Positions 53,761-61,962 of a DNA stretch of 64,000 nt are shown in pieces; positions within the stretch are counted from its first letter, which is position 1, and each line of letters starts with the position of its first letter. The translations under genes were made by a program, and so were the position numbers. The DNA comes from Micromonospora okii (lineage in GTDB: Bacteria > Actinomycetota > Actinomycetes > Mycobacteriales > Micromonosporaceae): the NCBI RefSeq assembly GCF_020884795.1, contig NZ_BBZF01000020.1, forward strand, positions 40,812 through 104,811. The letters run 5' to 3'. Under the pieces are notes generated by a model, which did no database searches, had not been told where the DNA came from, and worked only from the letters and a program-made list of their open reading frames with translations.

Positions 53761-55341
53761 TCAGCCGGCCGAGTGGGCGTAGCGGGCGGCCCGCTCGGCG
53801 AGCCACAGCCAGCGGCGCTGCACCTCGCCGCCGGTGGCCGCGACCATCGCGAGGGCGTCGCCGCGCACGGCGGTCAGGGCCGCCGCGTCGGTCGCCGGGT
53901 CGTCCAGCAGGGCCGCGCCGTCACGGAACGCCTCGGCCTCGGCCGAACCGCCGAACCGGGGGGCCACGTCGTCGCGCCAGAAGTCGGCCCAGGGCAGCTC
54001 CGGGTTCCAGGAGAACCGGGCGTACGCCAGGTAGCTGATCTCGTTGGTCGGGTGGTAGGCGGACGGCTCGGCGAAGATGGTCAGCCCGCGCATCCCGGCC
54101 GCGCCGGAGCGGGTGGCCATGTCGGCGTACATCTCGGGCACCCACGAGTGCCGCTGCCGGTTCCACTGCGACCCGGCGTGGGTGCGCAGCACGTTCGTCG
54201 TGTGCGGCAGCCGGCCGACGTGCTCGGCGGTGAGCCGGTCGCGCTGGTCGTACCAGAAGGCCCGGTTCACGCAGTACTGGTACGCCACGTCGTCGGGCAG
54301 GTCGGCCAGGGGCTTCTGGGCGTCGAGGTCGAAGATGTTGTCCCAGTAGACCTCGACGAGGTGGCGCAGCGGCACCCCGGCCGGGCCGGGGCGGCGGGCC
54401 GTCTCCAGCAGGGTCGGGTAGACCGAGCGCATCGCCTCGTACGACCAGGAGGTGCGCTCTCCCCCGGCGCGATCGGCGCAGCGGGCGCAGGCGCAGCTTC
54501 CGTAGTCGCCGGTCTCGAAGTTGATCCCGCCGACGGGCAGGGTGTCCAGCAGCCAGTCGATCGCGTCGCGGTGCCAGGCCAGGTTCTCCGGCCGGGAGGG
54601 GCAGGCGGCCATCATGTAGTCGCTGGCCGGGAAGTGCAGGTCGCCGAACTCGTCGATGTCGAAGCCGACCTTCTTCGGCAGCTCGGCGGCGAGGTCGGGG
54701 CGGTGGTGCAGCCAGGTGGCCAGGTTGTAGCGGTGCCGGCCGTCGAAGTAGATGCCGCCGTAGGCGTTGATCCCGACCCCGGCGATGATCCGCACGCCCC
54801 GGGCGTTGGCGTACTCGCACAGGTCGCGGGCGGCCTCGACACCGCCGTGGGCGTCGCGCAGCAGCCCGTACACGACGATCCCGCCGATGCGCTCCCGGCT
54901 GCAGAAGTCGACCAGCCGCCGGTAGTCCGCGCCGAACGCGTCGGCGGACTTGCCGTACGGGTTGAGCGCGCCGATCTCCTGCTGCCCGAGCTGCCGGGTG
55001 TCCCAGTTGGTCGAGTGGTCCCAGGTCCACAGGGTGCGCAGCGGCAGCCCGGGGGCGGCGGCGGACGCGCCGACCGGCAGGCCGGCGGGCGTGGCGCGGG
55101 CGAGAAGGTCGCGGGCGGCGTAGACCAGGCCGGCGAACGGGTCGCCGGTGAGCCGGACCTCGCCGGTCTCCGGCACGTCGACGCGGTGGCCGCCCTCGGG
55201 CAGCGCCGGGTCGACAACGAGGCGGACCGGCACGGCGTCCGGGCCGCCGTCGCCCCACGCCTCGCGCAGCAGCCCGGCGGCGTACGGGGCGTGCTCGGCG
55301 TCGAGCACCCGCACGCCGGAGACCTGGCGGTACGACGACAT
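53761..55341 (-). CDS. TIM-barrel glycosidase-like protein
   Basis: A 526-aa protein. GGGAGG upstream favours the second of two adjacent ATGs (55341); the first, 55344, would overlap the upstream stop as ATGA. It has no signal peptide. An N-terminal alpha/beta domain (about 1-95) resembles the first domain of GH20/GH67-type enzymes and is followed by a barrel: LRTLWTWDHSTNWDTRQLGQ, IGGIVVYGLLRDAHGGVEAA, RGVRIIAGVGINAYGGIYFD, then GINFETGDYGSCACARCAD. The last segment has four Cys/His-like ligands typical of DUF4838 proteins. It may hydrolyse a sugar-acid glycoside brought in by the transporter of this locus. Substrate unknown. Confidence 0.65.
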   Translation of the reverse strand: MSSYRQVSGVRVLDAEHAPYAAGLLREAWGDGGPDAVPVRLVVDPALPEGGHRVDVPETGEVRLTGDPFAGLVYAARDLLARATPAGLPVGASAAAPGLPLRTLWTWDHSTNWDTRQLGQQEIGALNPYGKSADAFGADYRRLVDFCSRERIGGIVVYGLLRDAHGGVEAARDLCEYANARGVRIIAGVGINAYGGIYFDGRHRYNLATWLHHRPDLAAELPKKVGFDIDEFGDLHFPASDYMMAACPSRPENLAWHRDAIDWLLDTLPVGGINFETGDYGSCACARCADRAGGERTSWSYEAMRSVYPTLLETARRPGPAGVPLRHLVEVYWDNIFDLDAQKPLADLPDDVAYQYCVNRAFWYDQRDRLTAEHVGRLPHTTNVLRTHAGSQWNRQRHSWVPEMYADMATRSGAAGMRGLTIFAEPSAYHPTNEISYLAYARFSWNPELPWADFWRDDVAPRFGGSAEAEAFRDGAALLDDPATDAAALTAVRGDALAMVAATGGEVQRRWLWLAERAARYAHSAG

Positions 55342-55673
55342 CATGTCCTCCCGAGGGTGTGAGGTGTGGCGGCGAGGTAGTCGACCACGTCGAGCGCGGT
55401 CCACACCCCGTGCCGCCAGTAGGGGTCCTGTTCGACGATGGCGCGGGCGGCGGTCGCGTCGGCGGCCCGCAGCACCAGCACGGAGGCGGTGAGGTCGGCG
55501 CGCGCCCCGGCGACCAGGGCGGTGCCGTCGGCGAGCAGGGCGCGCACGCGGGCCAGGTGGGCGGCCCGGTGGGGTTCGCGCCGGGTGGCGGCGTCGGCGG
55601 CGAAGGCGGCGGTGACCAGGTACGTGGGCTCGAACCGCAGCGACGCGCCCGGGTCGCCGGCCGGGCCGCTCAC
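55341..55673 (-). CDS. YCII-related domain protein
   Basis: A 110-aa protein with start GTG 55673 in a GTGA overlap with the upstream regulator gene. The YCII pattern is present: YLVTAAFAADAATRREPHRA (with His), AHLARVRALLADGTALVAGA and a C-terminal ARAIVEQDPYWRHGVWTALDV. Stand-alone YCII proteins are ferredoxin-like and of uncertain function, sometimes acting as small dehydrochlorinase-like or muconolactone-type enzymes. It sits between the regulator and the glycosidase-like gene in a tightly coupled minus-strand operon. Confidence 0.78.
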   Translation of the reverse strand: MSGPAGDPGASLRFEPTYLVTAAFAADAATRREPHRAAHLARVRALLADGTALVAGARADLTASVLVLRAADATAARAIVEQDPYWRHGVWTALDVVDYLAATPHTLGRT

Positions 55674-57097
55674 GCCCCGGCCCTCGGCTGCGGCGCGGCT
55701 TCCGGAGCTGGCTCGACTTCCGGACCCGGCTCGGCCTCCGGCTGCGGCTCGGCTTCCGAACCCGGCTCGGCTTCCGGACCCTCGGCTCCGATCGCGCCGA
55801 GCAGGCGGCGCATGGCGACCCGGTAGACGGCCTGCGGGCGGCCCGCGCCCGTGCTCACGTGCACGCCGACCTCCTCGGCGAAGCCGGCGGCGCGCAGGGC
55901 CTTGAGCAGCCGGCGGGCCGAGCGGGCCTCCACCCCGTACGCGTCGGCGAGACCCCGGGCGGTGACCTGGTCCGGGTCGATCTGGTGCAGGGCCTCCAGC
56001 AGCCGGCGGGTGGAGAGCGGCCCGATGCGCAGTTGCTCGGAGACCCGCAGCACGCCCGGGGCGGTTTCCCGCAGCCGGGGCCGCACGGCCGTCTCCCGGC
56101 TGGAGTAGACCTCCCCGTCGGGGAAGACCACGTGGGTGTCGCCGCTGTGCCGGCCCAGGGCGAGCGCCTTGCGGGCGTTGTCCTCGGCGGCGGCGATGGT
56201 GGTGCCCGCGCCGAAGCCCACGGCGTGCTCGACGTCGACCCCGCGCAGGGTGAGCAGGGAGGCGTGCCCGTCGCGGTGCCGGGCGATGGCGCTCTCCACG
56301 GTGCCCCGGGTCGTGGTGATCAGCATGGTCCGGTCGTCGACGGTGGCGAGCCGGCCGCGCATCCGCTCGGCGTGCTCCAGCAGCGCCTCGCGCACCCGCA
56401 GCCGCTGCCGCTCGGCCTGGTACGGGTCCTGCGCGCGGTGCGTGGGCGCGCCCAGATCGACCATCATCACGGCGATCTGGGTGGCCCGGGACTGGCGCAC
56501 CTCGGCGGCGAGCCAGGCCCGGCGCAGCGCGTCGCGCACCGAGGCGCGGGTGTGCTCGACGCGCCACACCGGCACGCCGGCGTCGGCGAGGTCGCGGTGC
56601 ACCGCGCCGAGGCAGGTCAGGCACGCCTCGACCGCCCCGGAGTCGTACCGTTCCCGGTGGTAGGCGGTGATCTCGTCGAGGCCGGAGAAGAGCAGCCCGG
56701 AGGAGTCGGCGATCGGCAGGATCTCCGTGGGCGGGGCCACCTCGATGTCGTGGTAGGTCTCCCGTACCGTCTCGGCCTCGATGGTGTCCACACTGACCCG
56801 GGGCAGCCTCCCGCCGGTGGCCAGCAGCATCCGCGACAGCGTCCGGTACAGGTCGATGCCGGCGTGCGGGACGTAGTCGATCTCCGCCCGGAGGTCCCCG
56901 GCGGCGCTGGCGAACGCGTACGGGATGCGGCCGGTGAAGAGCAGCACCGGGCACACCTCGTCCAGCTCCCGGGCCAGCTCGGGGGCCTGCTCCGGCCGGC
57001 TGTAGACGCGGGTGGTGACCGTGTCCGCGCGACCCTCGGCCTCCGCCACCTCCCGCACGAGCCGTATCGAGTCCTCCGGGCCGATGATCCCGATCAC
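55670..57097 (-). CDS. Transcriptional regulator with cyclase-like middle domain
   Basis: A 475-aa protein; start GTG 57097 has GGAGG 7 bases upstream, unlike GTG 57112. N-terminal ~190 residues look like a sensory domain with VLLFTGRIPYAFASAAG and YVPHAGIDLYRTLSR motifs (PrpR-like resemblance, uncertain). The middle (about 205-345) contains IAVMMVDLGA, DRTMLITTTRGTVESAIARH and VGFGAGTTIAAAEDNARKAL, recalling GGDEF-fold or GTP-cyclohydrolase-III-like domains found in CdaR-type regulators. A C-terminal winged helix (about 375-440) reads DQVTARGLADAYGVEARSAR. The last ~40 residues are Glu/Pro-rich. It probably regulates the sugar locus in which it is embedded. Confidence 0.65.
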   Translation of the reverse strand: MIGIIGPEDSIRLVREVAEAEGRADTVTTRVYSRPEQAPELARELDEVCPVLLFTGRIPYAFASAAGDLRAEIDYVPHAGIDLYRTLSRMLLATGGRLPRVSVDTIEAETVRETYHDIEVAPPTEILPIADSSGLLFSGLDEITAYHRERYDSGAVEACLTCLGAVHRDLADAGVPVWRVEHTRASVRDALRRAWLAAEVRQSRATQIAVMMVDLGAPTHRAQDPYQAERQRLRVREALLEHAERMRGRLATVDDRTMLITTTRGTVESAIARHRDGHASLLTLRGVDVEHAVGFGAGTTIAAAEDNARKALALGRHSGDTHVVFPDGEVYSSRETAVRPRLRETAPGVLRVSEQLRIGPLSTRRLLEALHQIDPDQVTARGLADAYGVEARSARRLLKALRAAGFAEEVGVHVSTGAGRPQAVYRVAMRRLLGAIGAEGPEAEPGSEAEPQPEAEPGPEVEPAPEAAPQPRAGA

Positions 57098-57145
57098 GAT
57101 TGCTGCCTCCACGTAGTGCGCGCCGCTGGCCTGGTGGGTGGGTGC

Positions 57146-57904
57146 TCAGCCGGTGCAGACGGTGCCGGCGAGGCCGGCGCTGACCGGCGAGGCCAGCAGG
57201 ACCAGCACCGAGGCGACGTCCTCGGGGCGGCCCAGCGCGGCCTCTATCGCGGCGACCCGCCCGCCGTCGGTGCCGTTGGCCCGCGCCTCGTCGAGCGACC
57301 GCCGCATCAGCGGCGTGTCGATATCCCCGGGGCAGAGCGCGTGCACGCGGATCCCCTGTGGACCGAGCTGTCGGGCCAGCGTCAACGACAGACCGTGCAA
57401 CCCTCCCTTACTCGCGCCGTAGGGTACCGAGCCGGAGCCGCTCTGTACGCCCGCCTTCGACCCGACGAGCACGAGCACCCCGCCGTCGCCGAGCCGCCGG
57501 GCGGCGTGCTTGGCGACCAGGAACGGGCCGGTGAGGTTGACGGCGATGACCCGCTCCCACAGCTCCACGGGCACGTCGCGCACGTCCAGGCCCTGGCCGC
57601 GCATGACGCCCGCGACGTGCAGCACGGCGTCGATGCCGCCCAGCTCGTCGGCGGCGGCGTCGAACGCGGCGGCGACCTCGGCCTCTGCGGTGACGTCGAC
57701 CCACTGCGCGCAGGCGCGTGCCCCGGCGGCGCGGGCGAGCGCGGCGGCGGCCCGGGCCCCGTCGGCGTCGGCGTCGAGCACGGCGACGTCCGCGCCGGCT
57801 GCGGCGGCGGCCCGCACGGTGGCCAGGCCGATGCCGGACGCGCCGCCGACGACCACCACCCGCCGGCCGGCCAGCAGGCCGGCCGGCGGGGTGTCGTGGC
57901 TCAC
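57146..57904 (-). CDS. Short-chain dehydrogenase/reductase (SDR)
   Basis: A 252-aa classical SDR starting at GTG 57904 in a GTGA overlap with the E1 beta gene. Cofactor motif VVGGASGIGLATV (about 18-30), NNAG-equivalent reading LHVAGVM, catalytic Ser in LVGSKAG and YGASKGG (Tyr-x3-Lys). The Asp after the second strand (AVLDADADGAR) suggests NAD rather than NADP. It likely oxidises a sugar, sugar acid or a keto-sugar-acid intermediate. It follows the E1 alpha/beta genes and precedes the regulator, so it is part of the same transcript. Confidence 0.88.
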   Translation of the reverse strand: MSHDTPPAGLLAGRRVVVVGGASGIGLATVRAAAAAGADVAVLDADADGARAAAALARAAGARACAQWVDVTAEAEVAAAFDAAADELGGIDAVLHVAGVMRGQGLDVRDVPVELWERVIAVNLTGPFLVAKHAARRLGDGGVLVLVGSKAGVQSGSGSVPYGASKGGLHGLSLTLARQLGPQGIRVHALCPGDIDTPLMRRSLDEARANGTDGGRVAAIEAALGRPEDVASVLVLLASPVSAGLAGTVCTG

Positions 57905-58881
57905 GCCCGCACCGTCCGGCGCACGGCGTCGACCACGGTCGCCGCCTCCGGCACCACGACGGCCTGGAGGGCGGGGGCGGCGGGCATCGGCACGTCCGGG
58001 GCGGCGACCCGGGCGACCGGGGCGCGCAGGTCGGCGAAGCACTCGGCAGCGGCACGGGCGGCGATCTCCGCGCCGAAGCCACCGGTCAGGTTCGCCTCGT
58101 GGGCGACGACGAGGCGGCCGGTGCGGGCCACCGACGCGGCGACCGTGTCGAAGTCCAGCGGGTTGAGCCAGCGCAGGTCGACCACCTCGACGTCAACGCC
58201 GTCGGCGGCGAGGGTCTCGGCGGCGTCGAGGGCCGCCGAGACCATCCGGGACCAGGCGACGACGGTGACGTCGGCCCCCGGGCGGACGACCCGCGCCCCG
58301 CCGATCTCCTCCACGGGGGCGTCGGTGCGCACCGGGCCCCGGGTCGGGTAGAGCATCCGGGCCTCGGCGACCACCACCGGGTCGTCGCTGACCACGGCGG
58401 TGCGCAGCATCTGGTACGCGTCGTCCGGGGTGGCCGGCAGCGCGACCCGCAGGCCGGCGGTGTGCGCGAAGTACGCCTCCGGCGAGTGCGAGTGCTGGGC
58501 GCACGCCCCGGGCGAGTAGCCCTGCTGCATCCGGATCACCAGCGGGGCCTTCCAGCGGCCGGCGCTGGAGTAGTGGATGGTGGCGATCTGGTTGACGATC
58601 TGGTCCATCGCCACGAAGGAGAAGTCGGCGTACATGATCTCGGCGATCGGCCGCAGCCCGGTCATGGCCGCGCCGAGGGCCATGCCGAGGAAGCCGGTCT
58701 CGGAGATCGGGGTGTCGAAGATCCGGTCGGAGCCGAACCGCTTGTGCAGCCCCTTGGTGGCGCCGAACGGCCCGCCGGGCAGCGCGACGTCCTCGCCGAA
58801 GTAGACGGTGTCGGTGCGGCTGTCGAGCGCCCAGGTGAGCGCCGCGTTGACGGCCTGGATGTAGCGCAGCGACTCAGACAT
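57901..58881 (-). CDS. 2-oxo acid dehydrogenase E1 beta subunit-like
   Basis: A 326-aa transketolase-type pyrimidine-domain protein, ATG 58881 overlapping the E1 alpha gene by 8 bases. Motifs: GEDVALPGGPFGATKGLHKR, ISETGFLGMALGAAMTGLRP (with the Glu that activates thiamine), QMQQGYSPGACAQHSHSPEA and a C-terminal LRWLNPLDFDTVAASVARTG. This is the beta chain of pyruvate, acetoin or branched-chain 2-oxo acid dehydrogenase E1. It pairs with the alpha chain encoded just upstream. No E2 (lipoyl transferase) or E3 gene is nearby, so the pair may use a shared E2 or act in a different reaction on a sugar-derived 2-oxo acid. Confidence 0.9.
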   Translation of the reverse strand: MSESLRYIQAVNAALTWALDSRTDTVYFGEDVALPGGPFGATKGLHKRFGSDRIFDTPISETGFLGMALGAAMTGLRPIAEIMYADFSFVAMDQIVNQIATIHYSSAGRWKAPLVIRMQQGYSPGACAQHSHSPEAYFAHTAGLRVALPATPDDAYQMLRTAVVSDDPVVVAEARMLYPTRGPVRTDAPVEEIGGARVVRPGADVTVVAWSRMVSAALDAAETLAADGVDVEVVDLRWLNPLDFDTVAASVARTGRLVVAHEANLTGGFGAEIAARAAAECFADLRAPVARVAAPDVPMPAAPALQAVVVPEAATVVDAVRRTVRA

Positions 58882-59809
58882 AGACGTGCTCCTTGGCGGT
58901 CGCCGGGTCCGGGTACGGCACGGCGCGGGCGGCGGTGACGGCGGCCTCGATCTCGGCGGCCACCTCGGCGTCGATCGCGTCGAGCCGGGCGGTCAGCTCG
59001 GCGTCGGCGGCGGCGCGGACGCGGGCCAGCGGCTCGCGCTGGCGGGCGGCGGCGATCTCACCGGCCGGGCGGTAGTGCTGCGCGTCGCCGCTGTAGTGGC
59101 CGACGAGGCGCTCGGTCATCGCCTCCACGATGGACGGGCCGGAGCCTTCGCGGGCCCGCTCCACGGCCTCGGCGACCGCCTCGTGCACGGCGGCGGGGTC
59201 GTTGCCGTCGACCACGCGGCCGGGCACGCCGTAGGCGGGGGCGCGCTCGGCGAGCTGCTTCACCCGCACCATGTCGGAGATGCGCGACATCTCGGAGTAG
59301 ACGTTGTTCTCCACCACCAGCACCAGCGGCAGGTCGAGCACGGCGGCCATGTTGAGCGCCTCGTGCACGTTGCCCTGGTTCATCGCGCCGTCGCCGATGC
59401 TGACCACCGACACCGCCCCGCTGCCGGTGCGCTGCGCGGTGAGCGCCGCGCCGGTGGCGATGGGCACCCCGGCGCCCACGATGGAGTTCTCGCCGACGAA
59501 CCAGCGCCCCGGGTCCGACAGGTACGGCGAGGCGGCGCGCCCGCCGCAGAGCGCCGAGTCGCGCCCCATCATCTCGGCGAAGAGGCCGGCGAGGTCGACG
59601 CCCCGGGCGACGGCCCAGCCGTGGCCCCGGTAGGTCGCGGTGACGAAGTCCCCGTCGCGCAGCGCCCGGCTCGCGCCGACCGGGATGGCCTCCTGGCCGT
59701 TGCACAGGTGGATCGAACCCGGGATCTCGCCGGCGTCCTTGAGGGCGGCTAGCCGCTCCTCGAACCGGCGGATCCGGGCCATGAGCCGATAGTCGTCCGG
59801 CAGCCCCAT
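58874..59809 (-). CDS. 2-oxo acid dehydrogenase E1 alpha subunit-like
   Basis: A 311-aa protein; ATG 59809 follows GGGGGTGTG (GTG 59812 is one codon earlier). Thiamine-diphosphate motif SIGDGAMNQGNVHEALNMAA ... VVENN (about 140-170), with the E1 alpha opening MARIRRFEERLAALKDAGEI and YRGHGWAVARG. It lacks the usual phosphorylation-loop length but keeps HYSGDAQHYRP. It forms the E1 heterotetramer with the downstream beta chain. It is the first gene of the minus-strand operon (E1 alpha, E1 beta, SDR, regulator, YCII, glycosidase-like) and is divergent from the enolase-superfamily gene. Confidence 0.9.
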   Translation of the reverse strand: MGLPDDYRLMARIRRFEERLAALKDAGEIPGSIHLCNGQEAIPVGASRALRDGDFVTATYRGHGWAVARGVDLAGLFAEMMGRDSALCGGRAASPYLSDPGRWFVGENSIVGAGVPIATGAALTAQRTGSGAVSVVSIGDGAMNQGNVHEALNMAAVLDLPLVLVVENNVYSEMSRISDMVRVKQLAERAPAYGVPGRVVDGNDPAAVHEAVAEAVERAREGSGPSIVEAMTERLVGHYSGDAQHYRPAGEIAAARQREPLARVRAAADAELTARLDAIDAEVAAEIEAAVTAARAVPYPDPATAKEHVYV

Positions 59810-59856
59810 CACACCCCCAGAGATAATTGAGCCCTATTCCGGCTCGTTGGTTGTGG

Positions 59857-59880
59857 AGCCTAGACCAGCAGTCCAAGGCT
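59857..59880. promoter_or_regulatory. Imperfect palindrome in divergent sugar-locus promoter
   Basis: AGCCTAGAC (59857-59865) and GTCCAAGGCT (59871-59880) pair with one bulged base around a 5-base centre, midway between the E1 alpha and enolase-superfamily starts. A related TTGGTCTCTAA string at about 59914-59924 may be a second half-site. It could be the operator of the embedded regulator (55670-57097). Confidence 0.4.
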
Positions 59881-59939
59881 ATGGAAGAGTGCACAAGCAA
59901 GTTTGTGGCCGTTATTGGTCTCTAATTTGGGGAGCGGGC

Positions 59940-61070
59940 ATGGAGATCGTCGGGGTGGAGTCGGTGGTGCGCGGCGACGCGCACTTCGTCGCGCTGCGCA
60001 CGTCGGACGGGACGACCGGGGTCGGCCAGTCCGCCTGCTGGGGATACCCGACGGCGGTGCACGCCGTGGTGGAGACGTTCCGGCCGTACCTGCTCGGGGC
60101 CGACGCCGACCGCATCGAGCACCACTGGCACCACCTCTACCGGATGGGGCCGTTCCGCGGCTCGGTGCTCACCGCCGCCGTCTCCGCCGTCGACCTGGCC
60201 CTGTGGGACCTGCTCGGCAGGCGGCTCGGCGTGCCGGTGTGGCAGCTCCTCGGCGGGCGGGTCCGCGACCGCATCCGGCTGCACCTGCTGCTCGGGGGCA
60301 CCGGGGCCGACGCCCTCGCCGCCCAGGCCGCCGCCGCCGTCGCCGACGGCTTCACCGCCGTGAAGTTCGACCCGCTGCCGGCGAACTACGGCGACCTGTC
60401 GCAGGCGCGCCTCGTCACCGAGACCGAGGCCACCACGGCGGCCGTGCGCGACACCGTCGGCCCCGACGTCGACCTGCTGATCGAACTGCACCGCAAGCTC
60501 ACCCCGTTGCAGGCCGAGGCGGTCGTGCCCGCGCTCGCCCGGCACCACCCGCTGATGGTGGAGGACCCCATCCAGATCGACAGCGTCAGCAGCCAGGCCG
60601 AGGTGGCCCGGCGGGCGCTGGGCGTGCCGATGGCCAACGGGGAGCGGCTGCACACCATCTGGGAGTTCAAGGAGCTGCTGGCCCAGGGCGGCGCGCAGTA
60701 CGTGCGGCCCGACATCGGGCTGGCCGGCGGGCTCAGCCACGGGCGCAAGATCGCCGCGCTGGCCGAGGCGCACCACGCCGCCGTGGTCACCCACAACTGC
60801 CTCGGCCCGCTGCTGACCATGGCCTCCGCGCACCTCGACGCGGCCATCCCGAACTTCGTCACCCAGGAGTACTCCCCCCTGGACGACCAGCTCGCCGACG
60901 GCCCCGCCCGCGCCTGCGTGCGCCGCGAGGGCGGGTTCCTGCCCGTGCCGCAGGCCCCCGGGCTGGGCGTCACCCTCGACCTGGCCGACCCCACCCCGCT
61001 GGACCTGACGGGCCGGCCGCTGACCCGCATCCCCCTGCGCGCCGACGGCTCCATCGCGTACGCGGTGTAA
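59940..61070 (+). CDS. Enolase-superfamily sugar-acid dehydratase (galactonate dehydratase-like)
   Basis: A 376-aa enolase-superfamily enzyme, ATG 59940 after GGGGAGC. Catalytic positions of the D-galactonate/mannonate dehydratase group can be placed: IELH (Glu182, His184), MVEDP (Glu208), NGER (Glu235), YVRPDIG (Asp258) and THNC (His285, general acid/base). Lys142 in AVKFDP is on the second barrel strand. The family removes water from aldonic acids to give 2-keto-3-deoxy acids. The rhamnose mutarotase and SDR nearby point to a non-phosphorylative sugar-acid route. It is the only plus-strand gene of the locus and is divergent from the E1 alpha operon. Confidence 0.88.
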   Translation: MEIVGVESVVRGDAHFVALRTSDGTTGVGQSACWGYPTAVHAVVETFRPYLLGADADRIEHHWHHLYRMGPFRGSVLTAAVSAVDLALWDLLGRRLGVPVWQLLGGRVRDRIRLHLLLGGTGADALAAQAAAAVADGFTAVKFDPLPANYGDLSQARLVTETEATTAAVRDTVGPDVDLLIELHRKLTPLQAEAVVPALARHHPLMVEDPIQIDSVSSQAEVARRALGVPMANGERLHTIWEFKELLAQGGAQYVRPDIGLAGGLSHGRKIAALAEAHHAAVVTHNCLGPLLTMASAHLDAAIPNFVTQEYSPLDDQLADGPARACVRREGGFLPVPQAPGLGVTLDLADPTPLDLTGRPLTRIPLRADGSIAYAV

Positions 61071-61180
61071 GGGCGGCGCAGGGGTCGTGCAGGCGGCCGG
61101 TCGCGGCAGCGGAGAAGGCACTTCGGGTACGCCTCGCGCGGTCGCGTCCCGGCGACGTCGGATCGCCGCGCGTCAGCCCT

Positions 61181-61259
61181 TGATCCGGCTCCATGTCGGC
61201 GACATTGCGCCTTCATTCGCCGCTGACCGCGCGACGTCGGCGACATGGAGGCCGGATCA
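61181..61259. repeat. Inverted repeat with ATGTCGGCGACAT motif
   Basis: TGATCCGGCTCCATGTCG (61181-61198) and the complementary CGACATGGAGGCCGGATCA (61241-61259) pair with a single bulged C. The inner edge carries GTCGGCGACAT on both sides, so smaller hairpins can also form. Looks like a dispersed palindromic element rather than a simple terminator. Confidence 0.7.
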
Positions 61260-61340
61260 GCAGTGGCCACCCGGAACGGTGGCACCGTCAGCGATCACGG
61301 TGGGTATCCGAAGCTGCCCCACCACCGACCCCAGGCGCCT

Positions 61341-61455
61341 CCTTTGCTCTGCACCCACATACGCAACAGGACGTTGACCAGGGACGACGATAGCGCCGCC
61401 AGCCGCAGCACGATGACCGAGCGTCACTGTTGCGTATCCGGGTGCAGAGCAAAGG
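61341..61455. repeat. 28-bp inverted repeat pair (CCTTTGCTCTGC...)
   Basis: Arms at 61341-61368 and 61428-61455 are inverted copies over 28 bases with two mismatches; the left arm begins CCTTTGCTCTGCACCC. The 59-base spacer encodes nothing recognisable. I recall this arm in other Micromonospora-group intergenic regions, which needs a search. It could be a non-autonomous mobile element. Confidence 0.7.
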
Positions 61456-61550
61456 CGGTGAGAAGGCGGGGTGGCAGGGCGGCGAAACTCGAGCCGAGGA
61501 ACTGCGGTCGACGCGGCGAACGCGTCGGACGGCCCCGACCGGCCAACTGA

Positions 61551-61919
61551 TCAGGCTCGCGCGCCCTCATGGATGGGCGGGTGACCGGAATGGTGGAAGA
61601 CGCGGTGCGCCCACAGTGGCTCGCCGTCGGCGTCGGCGATCTCGGCGAACAGGTGGGCCAGCGACGCCGTCCAGCGGGCCTGCACGTCGGAGCAGCCGGT
61701 GACCGCCGCCGCGTGGGCGAAGCCCCACCGGGTGCGCAGCACGCAGATCAGCAGCAGGTCGCGCCGGTAGATGGCGTAGTCGTAGATGCCCGCCTCGTCG
61801 AGCAGGGCGGCCATCTCCGGCCACAGCTCGGCGTGGCGGCGCTCGTACTCGGCCTCCGCGCCGGGGCGCAGCCGGTACAGGTGACAGACCTGCTCCCCCG
61901 GCCCGGCGGTCGCGCTCAC
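61551..61919 (-). CDS. rhaM: L-rhamnose mutarotase family protein
   Basis: A 122-aa protein starting at GTG 61919. The RhaM pattern is clear: VCHLYRLRPGAEAEYERRHA, ELWPEMAALLDEAGIYDYAI, YRRDLLLICVLR and the C-terminal WTASLAHLFAEIADADGEP. The catalytic His and Tyr/Trp positions (RRHAELWPEM, IYDY) are kept. It interconverts anomers of L-rhamnose or a similar deoxysugar in the cytoplasm. It lies 43 bases downstream of the sugar-permease operon on the same strand, so it probably acts on the imported sugar. The end of this gene is next to the repeat-rich gap. Confidence 0.9.
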   Translation of the reverse strand: MSATAGPGEQVCHLYRLRPGAEAEYERRHAELWPEMAALLDEAGIYDYAIYRRDLLLICVLRTRWGFAHAAAVTGCSDVQARWTASLAHLFAEIADADGEPLWAHRVFHHSGHPPIHEGARA

Positions 61920-61962
61920 CGCGCGCCCCGCCGGGCCGGTCCCGCCGCTCGGCCCAGATCCG

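Larger units (their letters stand above)
61071..61550. other. Gene-free stretch rich in inverted repeats
   Basis: About 480 bases with no supportable gene. It holds two separate long inverted repeats (61181-61259 and 61341-61455). Short open frames here have no family resemblance. It separates the enolase-superfamily gene from the convergent mutarotase/transporter operon. Confidence 0.6.
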
